The position numbers were made by a program, and so were the translations under genes. From Herbaspirillum seropedicae (lineage in GTDB: Bacteria; Pseudomonadota; Gammaproteobacteria; Burkholderiales; Burkholderiaceae_D), in assembly GCF_001040945.1 (NCBI RefSeq), contig NZ_CP011930.1:1-64000 (forward strand): DNA of 64,000 nt, written 5' to 3'. Numbering within the stretch: position 1 is the first letter of the stretch; the number at the start of each line of letters is the position of its first letter. The notes under the pieces were generated by a model that ran no database searches, had not been told where the DNA came from, and saw nothing but the letters and a program-made list of their open reading frames with translations. Below, piece after piece: positions 39,644 through 48,996 of the stretch.

Positions 39644-40713
39644 AAATATCTCCGCGTTCAAAGGTCGTCCTGGCAGTGTTGATCTTGACGTCCTTGTCTG
39701 GAGACCTTTCACCTTATCAAGGATTGCGCATCATGAATTTTGCCCAAGCAAGCCGAGCTGTACCTTCCGTCTCAACGTTCTGTACTGGGCGTTTTATGTT
39801 GGATATGCCAGCAGGTTCGACACTCAGTGGAGGCAATTATCGATATGACTTCGCTCGGCTGGAGGCGCCCCAAGCCATGAGCCTGGAAGAATTTGAGGCA
39901 GAACTAGATGCCAAGGTAAAGACTCTCAGATCAATCAAGCATGAAACCGAACCTAGTCTGTTGCGAATGCTGATCAAGCCTGATCAACATTCGCGAATCT
40001 TGGTCTATTGGGAGGAGAGCTTTATCGAGGAAATCGCGCAGGTAGAGGGATATCGCTGGATTGATGGGACGCGCTATCTGTTCAAGACAGAGGCCGGCAT
40101 GAGCCCACCTCCTGCGGGCATGCCAAGTTATCAGGCCGACGCGATAGAACGAATGCGACTAACGCTTGCCGCCCTGCGCAAGCGGGCTACGCATGACATT
40201 CCCCAAGACCCCGGCTACTGCTTCGAAGGTGGCTTCATCGCCAATCCGGATTGGGAAAACGAAGAAGCCGGTATCGATATCGACATTGCCGGCCACCCTG
40301 ATGCCTTTGTCTCCCTCTGGTTCTACCCCCTGGCCATGAGCAAGCACGACCGCCCGCTGCTTGATCGCATGAGCAGCGGGCTGCAGACGCTAGGTCATCT
40401 CGCCACCGCCGTGCGTACCCTGCGCAAGGGCGACCGCCAGGTCGGCCCTTACCAGGGACAGGAATTCCTGGCCACCACGCCCAACCGCGGCGGTGGACGC
40501 AGTCACAGCTTCATCTGGGAGACCGAAGGCCAAGGTACGCTCGATACCCCCGCCATCAAGATCGAACTGACCACCGGCCATCACGACAAGAACAGCAATG
40601 CGCAAGCGACCAGAATGTCCGATGCGCAAGCCCTGCAGCTGTGGGATGAGGTGCTGAACAGCTTCCGCCTGCGCCCGGCCATCCCGCCTCAAGCCTCCAG
40701 CCCGTCACCATAG
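39640..40713 (+). CDS. Tli4-like immunity protein D
   Basis: A 357-residue Tli4-family paralogue with a hydrophobic N-terminal segment, FCTGRFMLDMPAG near 50 and PGYCFEGGFIANPDWENEE near 190. The ATG overlaps the stop of the degraded lipase C. It is an orphan immunity gene whose toxin is non-functional, so it may defend against lipases of competing strains. It closes the run of four immunity genes just before the PAAR gene. Confidence 0.78.
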   Translation: MKISPRSKVVLAVLILTSLSGDLSPYQGLRIMNFAQASRAVPSVSTFCTGRFMLDMPAGSTLSGGNYRYDFARLEAPQAMSLEEFEAELDAKVKTLRSIKHETEPSLLRMLIKPDQHSRILVYWEESFIEEIAQVEGYRWIDGTRYLFKTEAGMSPPPAGMPSYQADAIERMRLTLAALRKRATHDIPQDPGYCFEGGFIANPDWENEEAGIDIDIAGHPDAFVSLWFYPLAMSKHDRPLLDRMSSGLQTLGHLATAVRTLRKGDRQVGPYQGQEFLATTPNRGGGRSHSFIWETEGQGTLDTPAIKIELTTGHHDKNSNAQATRMSDAQALQLWDEVLNSFRLRPAIPPQASSPSP

Positions 40714-40764
40714 CGGGCACAGGCCCTCCCCCTCCCCTGCCGCTCCCCTTTGAAAGGAATCCGC

Positions 40765-41031
40765 ATGCCCAACATCATCCGCCTCGGTGACGCCACCTCC
40801 CACGGAGGCAAGGTCACGCAAGTGAGCACCACCCATTTCAAGGTCGGCGGACTGCCCGTCGCACGGGTCGGTGACGCCTGCAGCTGTCCGCAGCAGGGAC
40901 ACGACAACTGCACCATCGCCGAAGGACATCCCCATCACAAGATCGATGGTGTCGCCGTGGCCTACGAAGGACACAAGACCAGCTGCGGCGCCACCCTCAT
41001 CGCCAGCACGGACAACTTCACCGCACGCTGA
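40765..41031 (+). CDS. PAAR-domain T6SS spike-tip protein
   Basis: An 88-residue PAAR protein that would sharpen the VgrG tip. The pattern MPNIIRLGDATSHGGKV, then VARVGDACSCP, HDNCTIAEGHPHHKI and GHKTSCGATLI matches the small PAAR/DUF4150 type with conserved His and Cys residues for the metal site. AAGGA precedes the ATG at 40765; an in-frame TTG at 40750 lacks support. It ends the vgrG-lipase-Tli4 cluster and is presumably delivered with VgrG and the lipase. Confidence 0.85.
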   Translation: MPNIIRLGDATSHGGKVTQVSTTHFKVGGLPVARVGDACSCPQQGHDNCTIAEGHPHHKIDGVAVAYEGHKTSCGATLIASTDNFTAR

Positions 41032-41073
41032 CCCTGCCGCATCCCGCCAGCCCACACTCCGAGCACAGAGGTT

Positions 41074-42678
41074 TCAGGCGTAACTCAGTCGAGGGCTGGC
41101 CGGCGCTGCCACGCGCCTCGGTTCTGACGCCGCGTCCTCCAGCTTGAATATCGATACCATCCGCGCCAGTTGCGCGGCCTGGTCCTGCAGCGCCTGCGCG
41201 GCGGCCGCTGCTTGCTCCACCAGTGCGGCATTCTGCTGCGTCACCTGGTCCATCTGCACGATGGCCAGGTTGACCTGTTCGATGCCCGCGCTCTGCTCTT
41301 GGCCTGCGCTGCTGATCTCGTTGACCACTTCCCCGACCCGCTGCACGCTCTGCACCACTTCATGCATGGTCCGCCCGGCCTGCTCCACCAGTTTGCTGCC
41401 ATTGCCTACCCGCGCCACCGAGTCGGCAATCAGGGCCTTGATCTCGTGCGCGGCGGTGGCCGAGCGTTGGGCCAGCGCCCGCACTTCGGCGGCCACTACC
41501 GCAAAGCCGCGTCCCTGTTCGCCTGCGCGGGCTGCTTCCACGGCGGCGTTTAGGGCCAGGATGTTGGTCTGGAAAGCGATACCGTCAATGACCCCGATGA
41601 TGTCGACGATCTTCTTGGAGGAGGCGTCGATGGCGCCCATGGTCTCGACCACATGGCCGACCACCTCTCCGCCCTGGCGCGCAATGTCCGAAGCGGAGCC
41701 GGCCAGCTGGCTGGCCTGGCCGGCATGGCTGGCGTTCTGCTTGACGGTCGCGGTGAGCTGCTCCATCGAGGAGGCCGTTTCCTCCAGCGATGCCGCCTGC
41801 TCTTCGGTGCGCGAAGACAAATCGAGATTGCCGCGCGCGATCTCGCTGCTGGCCGTGGCGATGGTATCAGTCGAGACGCGTACCTGGCTGACGATGTCCA
41901 GCAGGCGGTCATTCATCTTCTTGAGCGCACGCAGCAGCATGCTGGTTTCATCGCGGCCGTGCGCATCAATGGCCGAGGTCAGGTCGCCGGCCGCTACCGT
42001 CTCGGCTACGCGCACGGCGCGATCCAGAGGGGCGGTGATGCTGCGCGTGATCATCCAGGCAATCACGGCGGCGGCGGCCAGGCCGGCGGCGGCCAACAGC
42101 AGCAACAACGTACGCGCCTGGGCGTAGTTGCTTTCGACTTCATCGCCGGCGGTTTTCATCATCTCGTGCTGTTGCCTGATGAGGGCGTCGGCCGCGTTCA
42201 TGGTGGCGCTTTGCACGGGCCGCACTTCGTCGATGAGCATATCGATCGCCCCCTCTTTGCCGCCTTGCTGCACCATCGCCAGCACCTTGTCGCGTTTCTC
42301 GAAATAGGCGTTCTGGGCCGTCACCAGCGTGGTGAGGGCAGCGCGGCTATCGCCATCTGTGAGCAGCTTGTCCAGCTGCGCCAGGTCCTCGCGGATGGCG
42401 CGGTCGGCGCCGCTGATGCGCTCATACTCGCTCTTGATCTGCGGTTCGCGTTTGAGCAGCAGGATGTTGCGTACGGAGCGCGCGATCAGGTTGAGCTGGT
42501 CGACGATGTCCCCGGCCACGACGGTCTTGGGATACTTGTCGTGGATCACATCCTTCATCTGCGCGTTGAGCTGTCCCAGGCGAGCGATGCCGCTGGCGGC
42601 CATGGCCAGCATCAGCACCATCAGCAGTCCGAAGCCCAGCCACAGGCGCACACGAATGGTTACGTTGGATAGTTGCAT
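41074..42678 (-). CDS. Methyl-accepting chemotaxis protein
   Basis: A 534-residue chemoreceptor. Two membrane helices (about 11-31 and 190-212) enclose a four-helix-bundle periplasmic sensor of the 4HB_MCP type, followed by HAMP and a long cytoplasmic signalling coil whose hairpin tip reads [29 protein letters not shown], here cited in two parts: [15 protein letters not shown] and [31 protein letters not shown] is a typical methylation region. No NWETF-type C-terminal pentapeptide: it ends PRLSYA. GGGGGA precedes the ATG. Not linked to che genes here; ligand unknown. Confidence 0.93.
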   Translation of the reverse strand: MQLSNVTIRVRLWLGFGLLMVLMLAMAASGIARLGQLNAQMKDVIHDKYPKTVVAGDIVDQLNLIARSVRNILLLKREPQIKSEYERISGADRAIREDLAQLDKLLTDGDSRAALTTLVTAQNAYFEKRDKVLAMVQQGGKEGAIDMLIDEVRPVQSATMNAADALIRQQHEMMKTAGDEVESNYAQARTLLLLLAAAGLAAAAVIAWMITRSITAPLDRAVRVAETVAAGDLTSAIDAHGRDETSMLLRALKKMNDRLLDIVSQVRVSTDTIATASSEIARGNLDLSSRTEEQAASLEETASSMEQLTATVKQNASHAGQASQLAGSASDIARQGGEVVGHVVETMGAIDASSKKIVDIIGVIDGIAFQTNILALNAAVEAARAGEQGRGFAVVAAEVRALAQRSATAAHEIKALIADSVARVGNGSKLVEQAGRTMHEVVQSVQRVGEVVNEISSAGQEQSAGIEQVNLAIVQMDQVTQQNAALVEQAAAAAQALQDQAAQLARMVSIFKLEDAASEPRRVAAPASPRLSYA

Positions 42679-42909
42679 GGAATTCCCCCTGTTATCGTTG
42701 GTTGTCAGCAGGCAAGCTGGTGGCGGTAACCGAAAAACAACCCATGCGTGGCGCCAGGTTGCATCCCGCCTATTTCAGCATAGGTGACGGACGGGAGGAA
42801 ACCAAGCGCGGCTGCGCATGCAGGCAACACGAGGAATCGGGAGGTGAGCAAGGATGGGGATGAGCTCAGAGACCGCAGCCCATGCGGCAACGGCGCTGCA
42901 GACTGCCGC

Positions 42910-43548
42910 TCAGTCCCCGAGATCGATAGTGCCGGCCAGCCTGATGGCTTCGGGCGTCTCGTACATGGCCACCACCCACGCCTGTCGCGCATCCTCAGCA
43001 TGCGCGTTGAGCATGGCTGCAACGAAGTTGATGGACGCACGATCCAGGCTGGCATAGGGATCGTCCAGCAAGGTCAGCGTGGCCTGCGCAGCGAAGGCCG
43101 CGGCCAGGTAGACCTTGCGCTTGCTGCCGGTGGAGAGCATGAAGAGCTTCTTCTCCAGATGCGGCGTGAGCGACAGGCCTTCCGTCAGCGCCGGCAAGCG
43201 CGCGTGATCGAAATGCGGATGGCGTTCGGCCAGGGCGGCGAAGACTTCCGGGGGCGTCATCTGCTCATACGCTTCGCTACGGGGGTCGATGAAGAAGACC
43301 TGACGCCGGTAATTCTCGGCTTCGCTGTCCAGGCGCAGGCCATCCAGTTCCAGCACGCCATCGCGCACCGGCATGAGGCCGGCCAGCAGGTTGAGCAGCG
43401 TGGTCTTGCCTCGGCCATCGCCGCCGCGCACCAGGGTCAGGCCGGGCGTGATGCGGGCCGAGAAATCCTGGAACAGGTCCAGGCCGGGATAGGAGAAATT
43501 CAGGCGGGATACCAGCAGCAGCGCGGTGCGATCGGAGGCTTGGGTCAT
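42910..43548 (-). CDS. Orphan ABC transporter ATP-binding protein
   Basis: A 212-residue ABC ATPase with Walker A GGDGRGKTTLL, a signature LSTGSKRKV (an STG variant seen in ABC-2 type exporters rather than LSGGQ), Walker B TLLDDPYASLD and no membrane segment. The usual catalytic Glu after Walker B is Asp-Pro, with LLDDP in place of LLDEP. No permease is adjacent; the next gene codes for a small two-helix membrane protein that may be a partner but is not a permease. A CcmA-like or regulatory role cannot be excluded. Confidence 0.8.
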   Translation of the reverse strand: MTQASDRTALLLVSRLNFSYPGLDLFQDFSARITPGLTLVRGGDGRGKTTLLNLLAGLMPVRDGVLELDGLRLDSEAENYRRQVFFIDPRSEAYEQMTPPEVFAALAERHPHFDHARLPALTEGLSLTPHLEKKLFMLSTGSKRKVYLAAAFAAQATLTLLDDPYASLDRASINFVAAMLNAHAEDARQAWVVAMYETPEAIRLAGTIDLGD

Positions 43549-43613
43549 CGGTGCAAGGCGTGGCGATTCGGGGAAGCCGGCTCAGCGCGGACGCACTGGG
43601 CCGGGCGGTGTAG

Positions 43614-43865
43614 TCAGCGACCCTGGCGGCGGGCGGCCTGGCGCTGGGCTTGCTCGGCGGCCTGCTTTTCCTTGCGGGCGTCGGCCAGCATGGCCAAGGC
43701 CAGCGCCAGCGGGGGATAGAGCAGGATCAGCCCGCTCCAGTCGTGATCCGACAGGAACATCAGCGTGGCGATGCACAGGTCGATGGCCATCAGGAACATC
43801 AACGGCCAGCCCACGGGGGCGCCCAGGAAAGTCTTGTGTCGCTTGTTCTTGAAATACAGTGCCAT
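43614..43865 (-). CDS. Small two-helix membrane protein
   Basis: Unrecognised. An 83-residue protein (ATG at 43865, MALYFKNKRHK) with two hydrophobic helices (about 12-33 and 38-58) and a charged, glutamine- and alanine-rich tail (KEKQAAEQAQRQAARRQGR). A GTG at 43874 would add three residues. No strong Shine-Dalgarno. It lies upstream of the orphan ABC ATPase on the same strand and could be co-transcribed. Confidence 0.6.
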   Translation of the reverse strand: MALYFKNKRHKTFLGAPVGWPLMFLMAIDLCIATLMFLSDHDWSGLILLYPPLALALAMLADARKEKQAAEQAQRQAARRQGR

Positions 43866-43874
43866 GCCGTTCAC

Positions 43875-44097
43875 CGTGCGTTGCTCGCAGCATCGTCGCC
43901 GCGTACCGGGCCGGATCGGCGCGATATCTGTCTGGCAACTGCTGGCGATGGGTTGTCTCCTGGCGACGATTATAGAAGATGTGGTCGCAACGGTGGGTGT
44001 TGCGCACGATGTTCCTCTGGAGAAAACCGGGCTGGGCCAGATGCAGCATCACGTAGCATCCCCTCCCCATCGCGCTGCAAGCGGATCATGCGGGGCC
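43875..44097. other. Intergenic region downstream of TonB receptor gene
   Basis: No gene is supported. It separates the receptor stop from the small membrane protein gene and presumably contains the promoter of the latter. No clear terminator was recognised. Confidence 0.35.
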
Positions 44098-46470
44098 TCA
44101 CCAATCCACCTGCATCGACAACAACACCGTGCGCGGCGCAGCTACCGTGACGTAGGGCTTGTCCAGCAGCCAGGTGCTGTGATTGAAGAGGTTCTCCACG
44201 TTCAGCCGCCATACCACCGGTCGCTCGCCCAGGCGGCTGCGATAGCGTACCCCCAGATCCCAGCGCGTCCAGCTGGGCAGGCGCAGGGTGTTGGCGGCAT
44301 CGTAGTAGACCGGACCGGTATGGATCATGCGGCCCGAGAAGGCCAGCCCGGGCAGCCCTGCCGGTTCCCAGTCCAGGCTCAGGTTGGCCGCCCGCAGCGG
44401 CACGCCAGGAGCGGTGCGGCCATCGTTGAGGCCGTTAGCGGTGCGCAGCAGACGAGCTTGATAGAAGGTGGCGCTGGCCAGCAGGCGCAGGCCGCGCATG
44501 AGCTCGCCGTAGGCCGACAGCTCCAGTCCGCGATTGCGCTGGCGGCCGTCGTAGCCGTAGGAACTGCTGGCCGGCGTGCTCGCCTGCGTGGTGATGACGG
44601 CGCTGGGGTTGTCGATCTGGAACCAGGCCGCTTGTGTCATCACCCTGCCCCAGTCCAGCTTCGCGCCGGCCTCCAGCTGGCGCGAACGATAGGGCGCCAG
44701 CACCTGGCCGGCATTGGCCAGGCCGGTAGGGACGATGGTGCCGCGTGTGAGCCCCGAGGTGGTGTTGGCATAGAGCGAGAGCCCTGCCACGGGCTTGACG
44801 ACCAAGCCCAGCAGCGGCGAGATGGCGCTGGCCTCATAGGAGGAGAGCTGCGCACCGCTGACAGTATCGAAGCTGTCATAGCGCACCGACTGTCGACGCG
44901 CGCCCACCAGCAGTTGCAGGCGATCCTCCAGCAGCCGCAGCGTATCGGTCAGCGACAGGCTGTCCAGCGTCATATCGTAGGCCTTGCGCGGTTCAGTGCG
45001 GGCTGCGCTGATGACGGGCAGCGTGGCCGGGGCATACAGGCTGTAGGCGCTGCTGTCGGCTGAGACCAGGTAGGCATTGCCGGCCTGCTGCCTGAGCCGT
45101 GTGACACCCAGCGACACGCCGTGCCGCACCGCTCCGGTGGCCGCTTGCAGGCGCAGCCCGGCGTCGGCGCTGAGCGTGCGGCTGGCGGTGTCGTAATAGG
45201 CATTGCGCACGCTCCCTGCGCCGCTGGCGTCCACCGAGCCGGTGGGCAGGTTCTGCTGGGTGGCGCTGCGCCGCTGGCCCACGGCGGCGTAGGCGCTGAG
45301 CTGCTCGCTGAGCTCAACCTCCACCCGCGTGAGCAGCGCGTCGTCCTGGAAGCTCAACTGGTTGCCCGAAAAGAAATCCAGGTCCCCCGACGGTGGGGCC
45401 GGCAGCGCCGTCACACCCGGCAAGAAGCCGACCTGCGGACGGAAGTCGCTGCTGTTCTCGCGCTGCCGGTAGGCGTCCAGCGACCAGCGCCATCCACGGC
45501 CCCGGTAGTCCAGCGCCAGTGCGCCAGCGCCGGCGTCCTGGCGGCCGCCGGCAATGCTGGCCTCGCCCCGGCGCAAGACGGTGTTGAAGCGGATGCCCCA
45601 GGCGTCCTGCGTACCGAAGCGACGGCCCAGATCCACCTGCACGCCCGGCTGGCGGCGGCTCTGGTAGAGCGCGGTCAGCCGGGTCAGCGGTTCGTCCTCG
45701 GCACGCTTGGTCACCAGGTTGATGCTGCCGCCGATGCTGCCCTCGGGGCTGATGCCATGCAACAGCGTACCCGGCCCCTTGAGCACGTCCACCCGTTCGA
45801 TCATCACCGCCGGCATGCGGTTGCCGGAGGCCAGTCCGAACAGCCCATTGACGCCCACATCACCGCTGGTGAGCCCATAGCCACGGATCTGGTAGGTCTC
45901 GCCAAAGCCGCCCGTAGAGGTGAGCATGCGGATGGATGCGTCATTGAGCACCGCGTCGGCCACGGTGCGGGCCTGCTGGTCCTGCAAGAGCTCGTTGGTG
46001 TAGTTCAGGGTAGCCAGCGGGATATCCATCACCGCCCTATTGCCCAGTACGCCCAGTGCGCCGCCGCGGGCCAGATAAGCCCCCGCGTACGCCGAGGTAT
46101 CGGCCGCCGCCCGGATCGTCACGGCCGGCAGGGGCGCGCTGGCCAGCGTGTCGACCGGCTTGAGCAGATAGCTGCCATTGGCCTGACGTATCGCCTGCAA
46201 CCCGGTGCCGGCCAGCAGCGCAGCCAGGCCCTGCTCGCTCTCATACTGCCCCGCCAGTCCTTCACTGTGCATGCCGGCCGTCTGCTCGGGCCGGAACGAC
46301 AACAACAACCCGGCTTCCTGGCCGAAGCGGGCAAGCGCGTCTTCCAGCTTGCCTGCCGGAATGGCGTAGCTGCGCCATGTCGCCTGGGCCTGCGCCGTGA
46401 CGCTGCCCGACAGCGCCAGCAGCAGCGCTGCTGTGCGCCGCCACTGTCCTGCCTTGCTTGCCTGCCTCAT
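44098..46470 (-). CDS. TonB-dependent siderophore receptor with signalling domain
   Basis: A 790-residue outer-membrane receptor. A signal peptide (to about AQA, residue 28) is followed by an STN secretin/TonB short N-terminal signalling domain (about 45-100, starting YAIPAGKLEDALARFGQEAG), a plug with GDVGVNGLFG and a 22-strand barrel ending LLSMQVDW with the usual terminal aromatic. The STN domain marks a transducer that signals to FecR and the ECF sigma factor encoded just upstream. The ATG at 46470 (MRQASKAGQWRR) is preferred because it opens the signal peptide. Probably imports a ferric siderophore (FpvA/FecA/FhuE type); substrate unknown. Confidence 0.9.
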   Translation of the reverse strand: MRQASKAGQWRRTAALLLALSGSVTAQAQATWRSYAIPAGKLEDALARFGQEAGLLLSFRPEQTAGMHSEGLAGQYESEQGLAALLAGTGLQAIRQANGSYLLKPVDTLASAPLPAVTIRAAADTSAYAGAYLARGGALGVLGNRAVMDIPLATLNYTNELLQDQQARTVADAVLNDASIRMLTSTGGFGETYQIRGYGLTSGDVGVNGLFGLASGNRMPAVMIERVDVLKGPGTLLHGISPEGSIGGSINLVTKRAEDEPLTRLTALYQSRRQPGVQVDLGRRFGTQDAWGIRFNTVLRRGEASIAGGRQDAGAGALALDYRGRGWRWSLDAYRQRENSSDFRPQVGFLPGVTALPAPPSGDLDFFSGNQLSFQDDALLTRVEVELSEQLSAYAAVGQRRSATQQNLPTGSVDASGAGSVRNAYYDTASRTLSADAGLRLQAATGAVRHGVSLGVTRLRQQAGNAYLVSADSSAYSLYAPATLPVISAARTEPRKAYDMTLDSLSLTDTLRLLEDRLQLLVGARRQSVRYDSFDTVSGAQLSSYEASAISPLLGLVVKPVAGLSLYANTTSGLTRGTIVPTGLANAGQVLAPYRSRQLEAGAKLDWGRVMTQAAWFQIDNPSAVITTQASTPASSSYGYDGRQRNRGLELSAYGELMRGLRLLASATFYQARLLRTANGLNDGRTAPGVPLRAANLSLDWEPAGLPGLAFSGRMIHTGPVYYDAANTLRLPSWTRWDLGVRYRSRLGERPVVWRLNVENLFNHSTWLLDKPYVTVAAPRTVLLSMQVDW

Positions 46471-46586
46471 GTCGATACGCTGGTTCCAGGTCGGGTCAGA
46501 AAGTCGGATTCGCCAGGGAGGCGTGCCATATCGCCTTCCTCCCAGCCTTGACACGCCAGATCGGCAAACGGCTCAACGCAAGCCGT

Positions 46587-47597
46587 TCATGCATCGGGCG
46601 ATGGCGCCAGGTACCACTGGCGGCCACCCCAGAAGCGCTGACGCAGTTGGGCCTGCAGCCCCAGCGCGGCGGCCAGGGTGGCGATGACGGCGTCGCTGTC
46701 GGCCACCGGATAGGAGCCCGAGATCCGCACGCCGCTCACGGCCGGCGCGCAGCTGAGCCGGTCGGTGGTATAGCGGCCCAGTTCGGCCAGGAAGGCGTCC
46801 AGCCGCATGCCGCGCGCCACGATCACGCCATCGGTCCAGGCCATGCGGGTCTCATCGGCCGTCGTGACATCGCCCACGCCCTGCGCGCTGAAGGCGGCTT
46901 GCTGGCCCGCCTGCAACACCCGCGCTTGTTGCGCTGCCTGGCGCGGGACCAGGCGTACCGCACCTTCCCAGACGCTGACCTCGGTGCGGCCCGCGCGCTG
47001 GCGCACCGCGTACCGGGTGCCGAGGGCGTAGGCCAGGCCCTGCGCCGTCTCCACCAGGAAGGGCCGGCCGCCGCCGGCCTTGCCAGTGGTCACCAGCAAC
47101 TCGCCGCTGATGAGGCGCAGGCGACGCTCCTCGGCGCTGAAGGCCAGGTTGACGGCGCTGTGGGTGTTGAGCACCAACTGGCTGCCGTCTTCCAGCACCA
47201 GGCGGCGTTGCTGGCCGATATCGGTGCGCAGGTCGGCGCGCCATTGCTGCCAGGGTTCGGAGCGCGTGAGTCCCCAGGCGACGCCGCCGCCAAAGACCAG
47301 CAGCGCCAGCGTCTTGATGACCTGGCGGCGGTTTCCGGAGGGTGTGAGCGCGGCCTGGGCAAGGGCGGCATTGACCGGTGAAGCCAGCGCCTGCAGGCGA
47401 CCGCGTACCGATTCGATGCGCCGCCACGCGCGTTCATGGTCGGGATGCGCGCTCCGCCAGGCCTCCCAGGCTTCCAGGGTGGACGGCGCAAGCGGCTGGG
47501 TTTGCAGCTCCAGCAGCCATTCCAGTGCCCGCTCGGCCACCTGCGGCGGCACGTCGGCGGCGTCGGCCGTGGGCTGGTACCAGGATGAATGCGCCAA
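46587..47597 (-). CDS. FecR family anti-sigma factor / sigma regulator
   Basis: A 336-residue FecR-type inner-membrane protein: an N-terminal cytoplasmic domain (DUF4880, about 15-60 with LEWLLELQ...HPDHERAWRRIE), one membrane helix (about 95-110, VIKTLALLVFGGGVAWGL) and a periplasmic FecR domain. It relays the receptor signal to the sigma factor. The start is TTG at 47597, the only good option since no ATG or GTG lies in frame between the sigma stop and the conserved start; GGGGCAG may serve as ribosome site. Order sigma-FecR-receptor is the standard iron-starvation signalling operon. Confidence 0.9.
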   Translation of the reverse strand: MAHSSWYQPTADAADVPPQVAERALEWLLELQTQPLAPSTLEAWEAWRSAHPDHERAWRRIESVRGRLQALASPVNAALAQAALTPSGNRRQVIKTLALLVFGGGVAWGLTRSEPWQQWRADLRTDIGQQRRLVLEDGSQLVLNTHSAVNLAFSAEERRLRLISGELLVTTGKAGGGRPFLVETAQGLAYALGTRYAVRQRAGRTEVSVWEGAVRLVPRQAAQQARVLQAGQQAAFSAQGVGDVTTADETRMAWTDGVIVARGMRLDAFLAELGRYTTDRLSCAPAVSGVRISGSYPVADSDAVIATLAAALGLQAQLRQRFWGGRQWYLAPSPDA

Positions 47598-47613
47598 CAG
47601 CTGCCCCGGCTCT

Positions 47614-48108
47614 TCAGGCGCTGAAGGAGATGTCGGCGAAATAGCAGCGCTGCAAGGCCTTGACCAGGTAGCGTTTCACCGTCGGAATGGAAATGCCCAG
47701 GGCGGCTGCGACCTGGGCGTGGGTCAGGCCGTCGAGCTGCGAGAGCAGGAAAGCGCGGCGCACGATGGAAGGCAGCTCGTCGAGCAGCTGGTCCAGCTCC
47801 AGCAGGGTTTCCAGCAGGATGGCCTGCTCCTGCGGCGAGGGCGCCAGCGCCACCGGGGCCTGCGCCAGCGCCTCCAGGTAGGCCTGCTCCAGTTTCTCGC
47901 GGCGCCACAGGTTCGATACCAGCCGTTGCGCCACCGTGGTCAGGTAGGCGCGCGGCTCGTGGATCACGCTGGGCACACGCTCGCTGCCCAGCAGCCGCAG
48001 GAAGGTGTCCTGGGCCAGGTCCGCCGCCTGCTCGCTATTGCCGAGACGACGTTGCAGCCATCCCTTGAGCCAGGAATGGTGGTCGCAATAGAGGGCTTCG
48101 ATAGACAT
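47614..48108 (-). CDS. ECF sigma factor, FecI-like
   Basis: A 164-residue extracytoplasmic-function sigma factor with region 2 (SIEALYCDHHSWLKGWLQRR, NSEQAADLAQDTFLRLL) and region 4 (LDGLTHAQVAAALGISIPTV). The ATG at 48108 gives the standard start; MPVPMSIE at 48120 is an alternative. It lies first in the sigma-FecR-receptor operon, transcribed leftward. A Fur-type box at 48175-48189 sits 67 bases upstream, so expression should rise when iron is scarce. Confidence 0.9.
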   Translation of the reverse strand: MSIEALYCDHHSWLKGWLQRRLGNSEQAADLAQDTFLRLLGSERVPSVIHEPRAYLTTVAQRLVSNLWRREKLEQAYLEALAQAPVALAPSPQEQAILLETLLELDQLLDELPSIVRRAFLLSQLDGLTHAQVAAALGISIPTVKRYLVKALQRCYFADISFSA

Positions 48109-48174
48109 GGGAACCGGCATCCCTGGACAAGTAGGCAGAAGGGCAGGCAAAGGCTGCAAAGTGTCCAGTATAAA

Positions 48175-48189
48175 TGATAGTGATTACCA
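48175..48189. promoter_or_regulatory. Fur box upstream of ECF sigma gene
   Basis: TGATAGT G ATTACCA matches the 7-1-7 Fur consensus TGATAAT N ATTATCA at 13 of 15 positions, palindromic. It lies between the sigma gene and the end of the DUF2325 gene, so it should regulate the leftward sigma-FecR-receptor operon. Confidence 0.7.
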
Positions 48190-48218
48190 TTAACAATGCC
48201 GCTGCCGGCCGCCCCTCC

Positions 48219-48794
48219 TCAGCCGTCGCTGTCGAGCTGCAGCGCTTCGTGAACCTGGTGGATGCGCACGACCCGGTAGTGTTCCGGTTGCTCCACCAGC
48301 ACGCAGGTCTTGCCAGTGCGCTTGCAATGGTCTTGCACGCGCCAGTAGGCGCCATGGCTCAAGCACCCGGTCTGGCAGATCACCAGGTCGGCCGCGACGA
48401 TGCCGGCCTCCAGTTCGGACAGGTCGGGTTCGGCCGTCGAGGGCGGGCTGGCCGAGATCGGCATCTGCAATTTCTCGCGCATCAGGTCTTGCAGCCGTGC
48501 ATGCAGCTCCTTGACCTTGCGCGCCAGCCGCACGCGCGGCGCCAGGTCCGGCGCGGCCGCTTCCAGCGCGGCGCGGTCGGCCTGCGCCCAGGCCAGGGCG
48601 CTGTCGCGGGCGATGATCTGGGCGCGCAATTGCATGGTCTGGCCGCGCAGGCGGGCGATTTCCTGCGCCTGCTGCGTCAGCAGTTCACTGCAGCGTTTCT
48701 GCACGGCGGCCAGGTGGCGCAGCAGGATAGCGTGTTCCACCGACGCAGGATCAGGGGGCGGTGTGGGCTGTGCGGGCTGTGTTTCTTCGTTCAT
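48219..48794 (-). CDS. DUF2325 domain protein under Fur control
   Basis: A 191-residue cytosolic protein. A coiled-coil N-terminal half (about 20-120) precedes a DUF2325 domain (ADLVICQTGCLSHGAYWRVQ and following) with two cysteines, Cys-x2-Gly-Cys-like spacing, and HEALQLD at the end. DUF2325 proteins are often linked to stress or iron-related genes; function is not established. It has AGGGAG before the ATG. A second Fur box at 48864-48878 sits 70 bases upstream, so it too may be iron-regulated. It ends just before the ECF sigma promoter, on the same strand. Confidence 0.75.
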   Translation of the reverse strand: MNEETQPAQPTPPPDPASVEHAILLRHLAAVQKRCSELLTQQAQEIARLRGQTMQLRAQIIARDSALAWAQADRAALEAAAPDLAPRVRLARKVKELHARLQDLMREKLQMPISASPPSTAEPDLSELEAGIVAADLVICQTGCLSHGAYWRVQDHCKRTGKTCVLVEQPEHYRVVRIHQVHEALQLDSDG

Positions 48795-48863
48795 GTCTTG
48801 TCTCCCTTGCGGTCACGTCGGGCCGCAGGAGCTGCGTCACGACGAACGGCTACCGATTATAGA

Positions 48864-48878
48864 TGAGAATGATTGTCA
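48864..48878. promoter_or_regulatory. Fur box upstream of DUF2325 gene
   Basis: TGAGAAT G ATTGTCA matches the 7-1-7 Fur consensus at 13 of 15 positions. Distance and orientation fit repression of the leftward DUF2325 gene. Confidence 0.68.
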
Positions 48879-48933
48879 TTTGCTGATTTCATCAGCAGGG
48901 TTATTTCCCCGCTCGCTGGAAAAATATAAAAAA

Positions 48934-48960
48934 AACGGTCCCGACAAAGTCGGGACCGTT
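48934..48960 (-). terminator. Terminator of leftward MFS gene
   Basis: Perfect 12-bp stem (48934-48945 with 48949-48960) with an A run on its left side, which reads as a T run on the minus strand, thus ending the MFS transcript from the right. Confidence 0.8.
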
Positions 48961-48996
48961 GACTGCCGCACCGTCACTTCAGTAGCGGTCTCATCC

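Noticed and set aside
45121..46551. Plus-strand open frame opposite the TonB receptor gene
   Set aside because: Antisense to a receptor with clear STN, plug and barrel features; no independent evidence.
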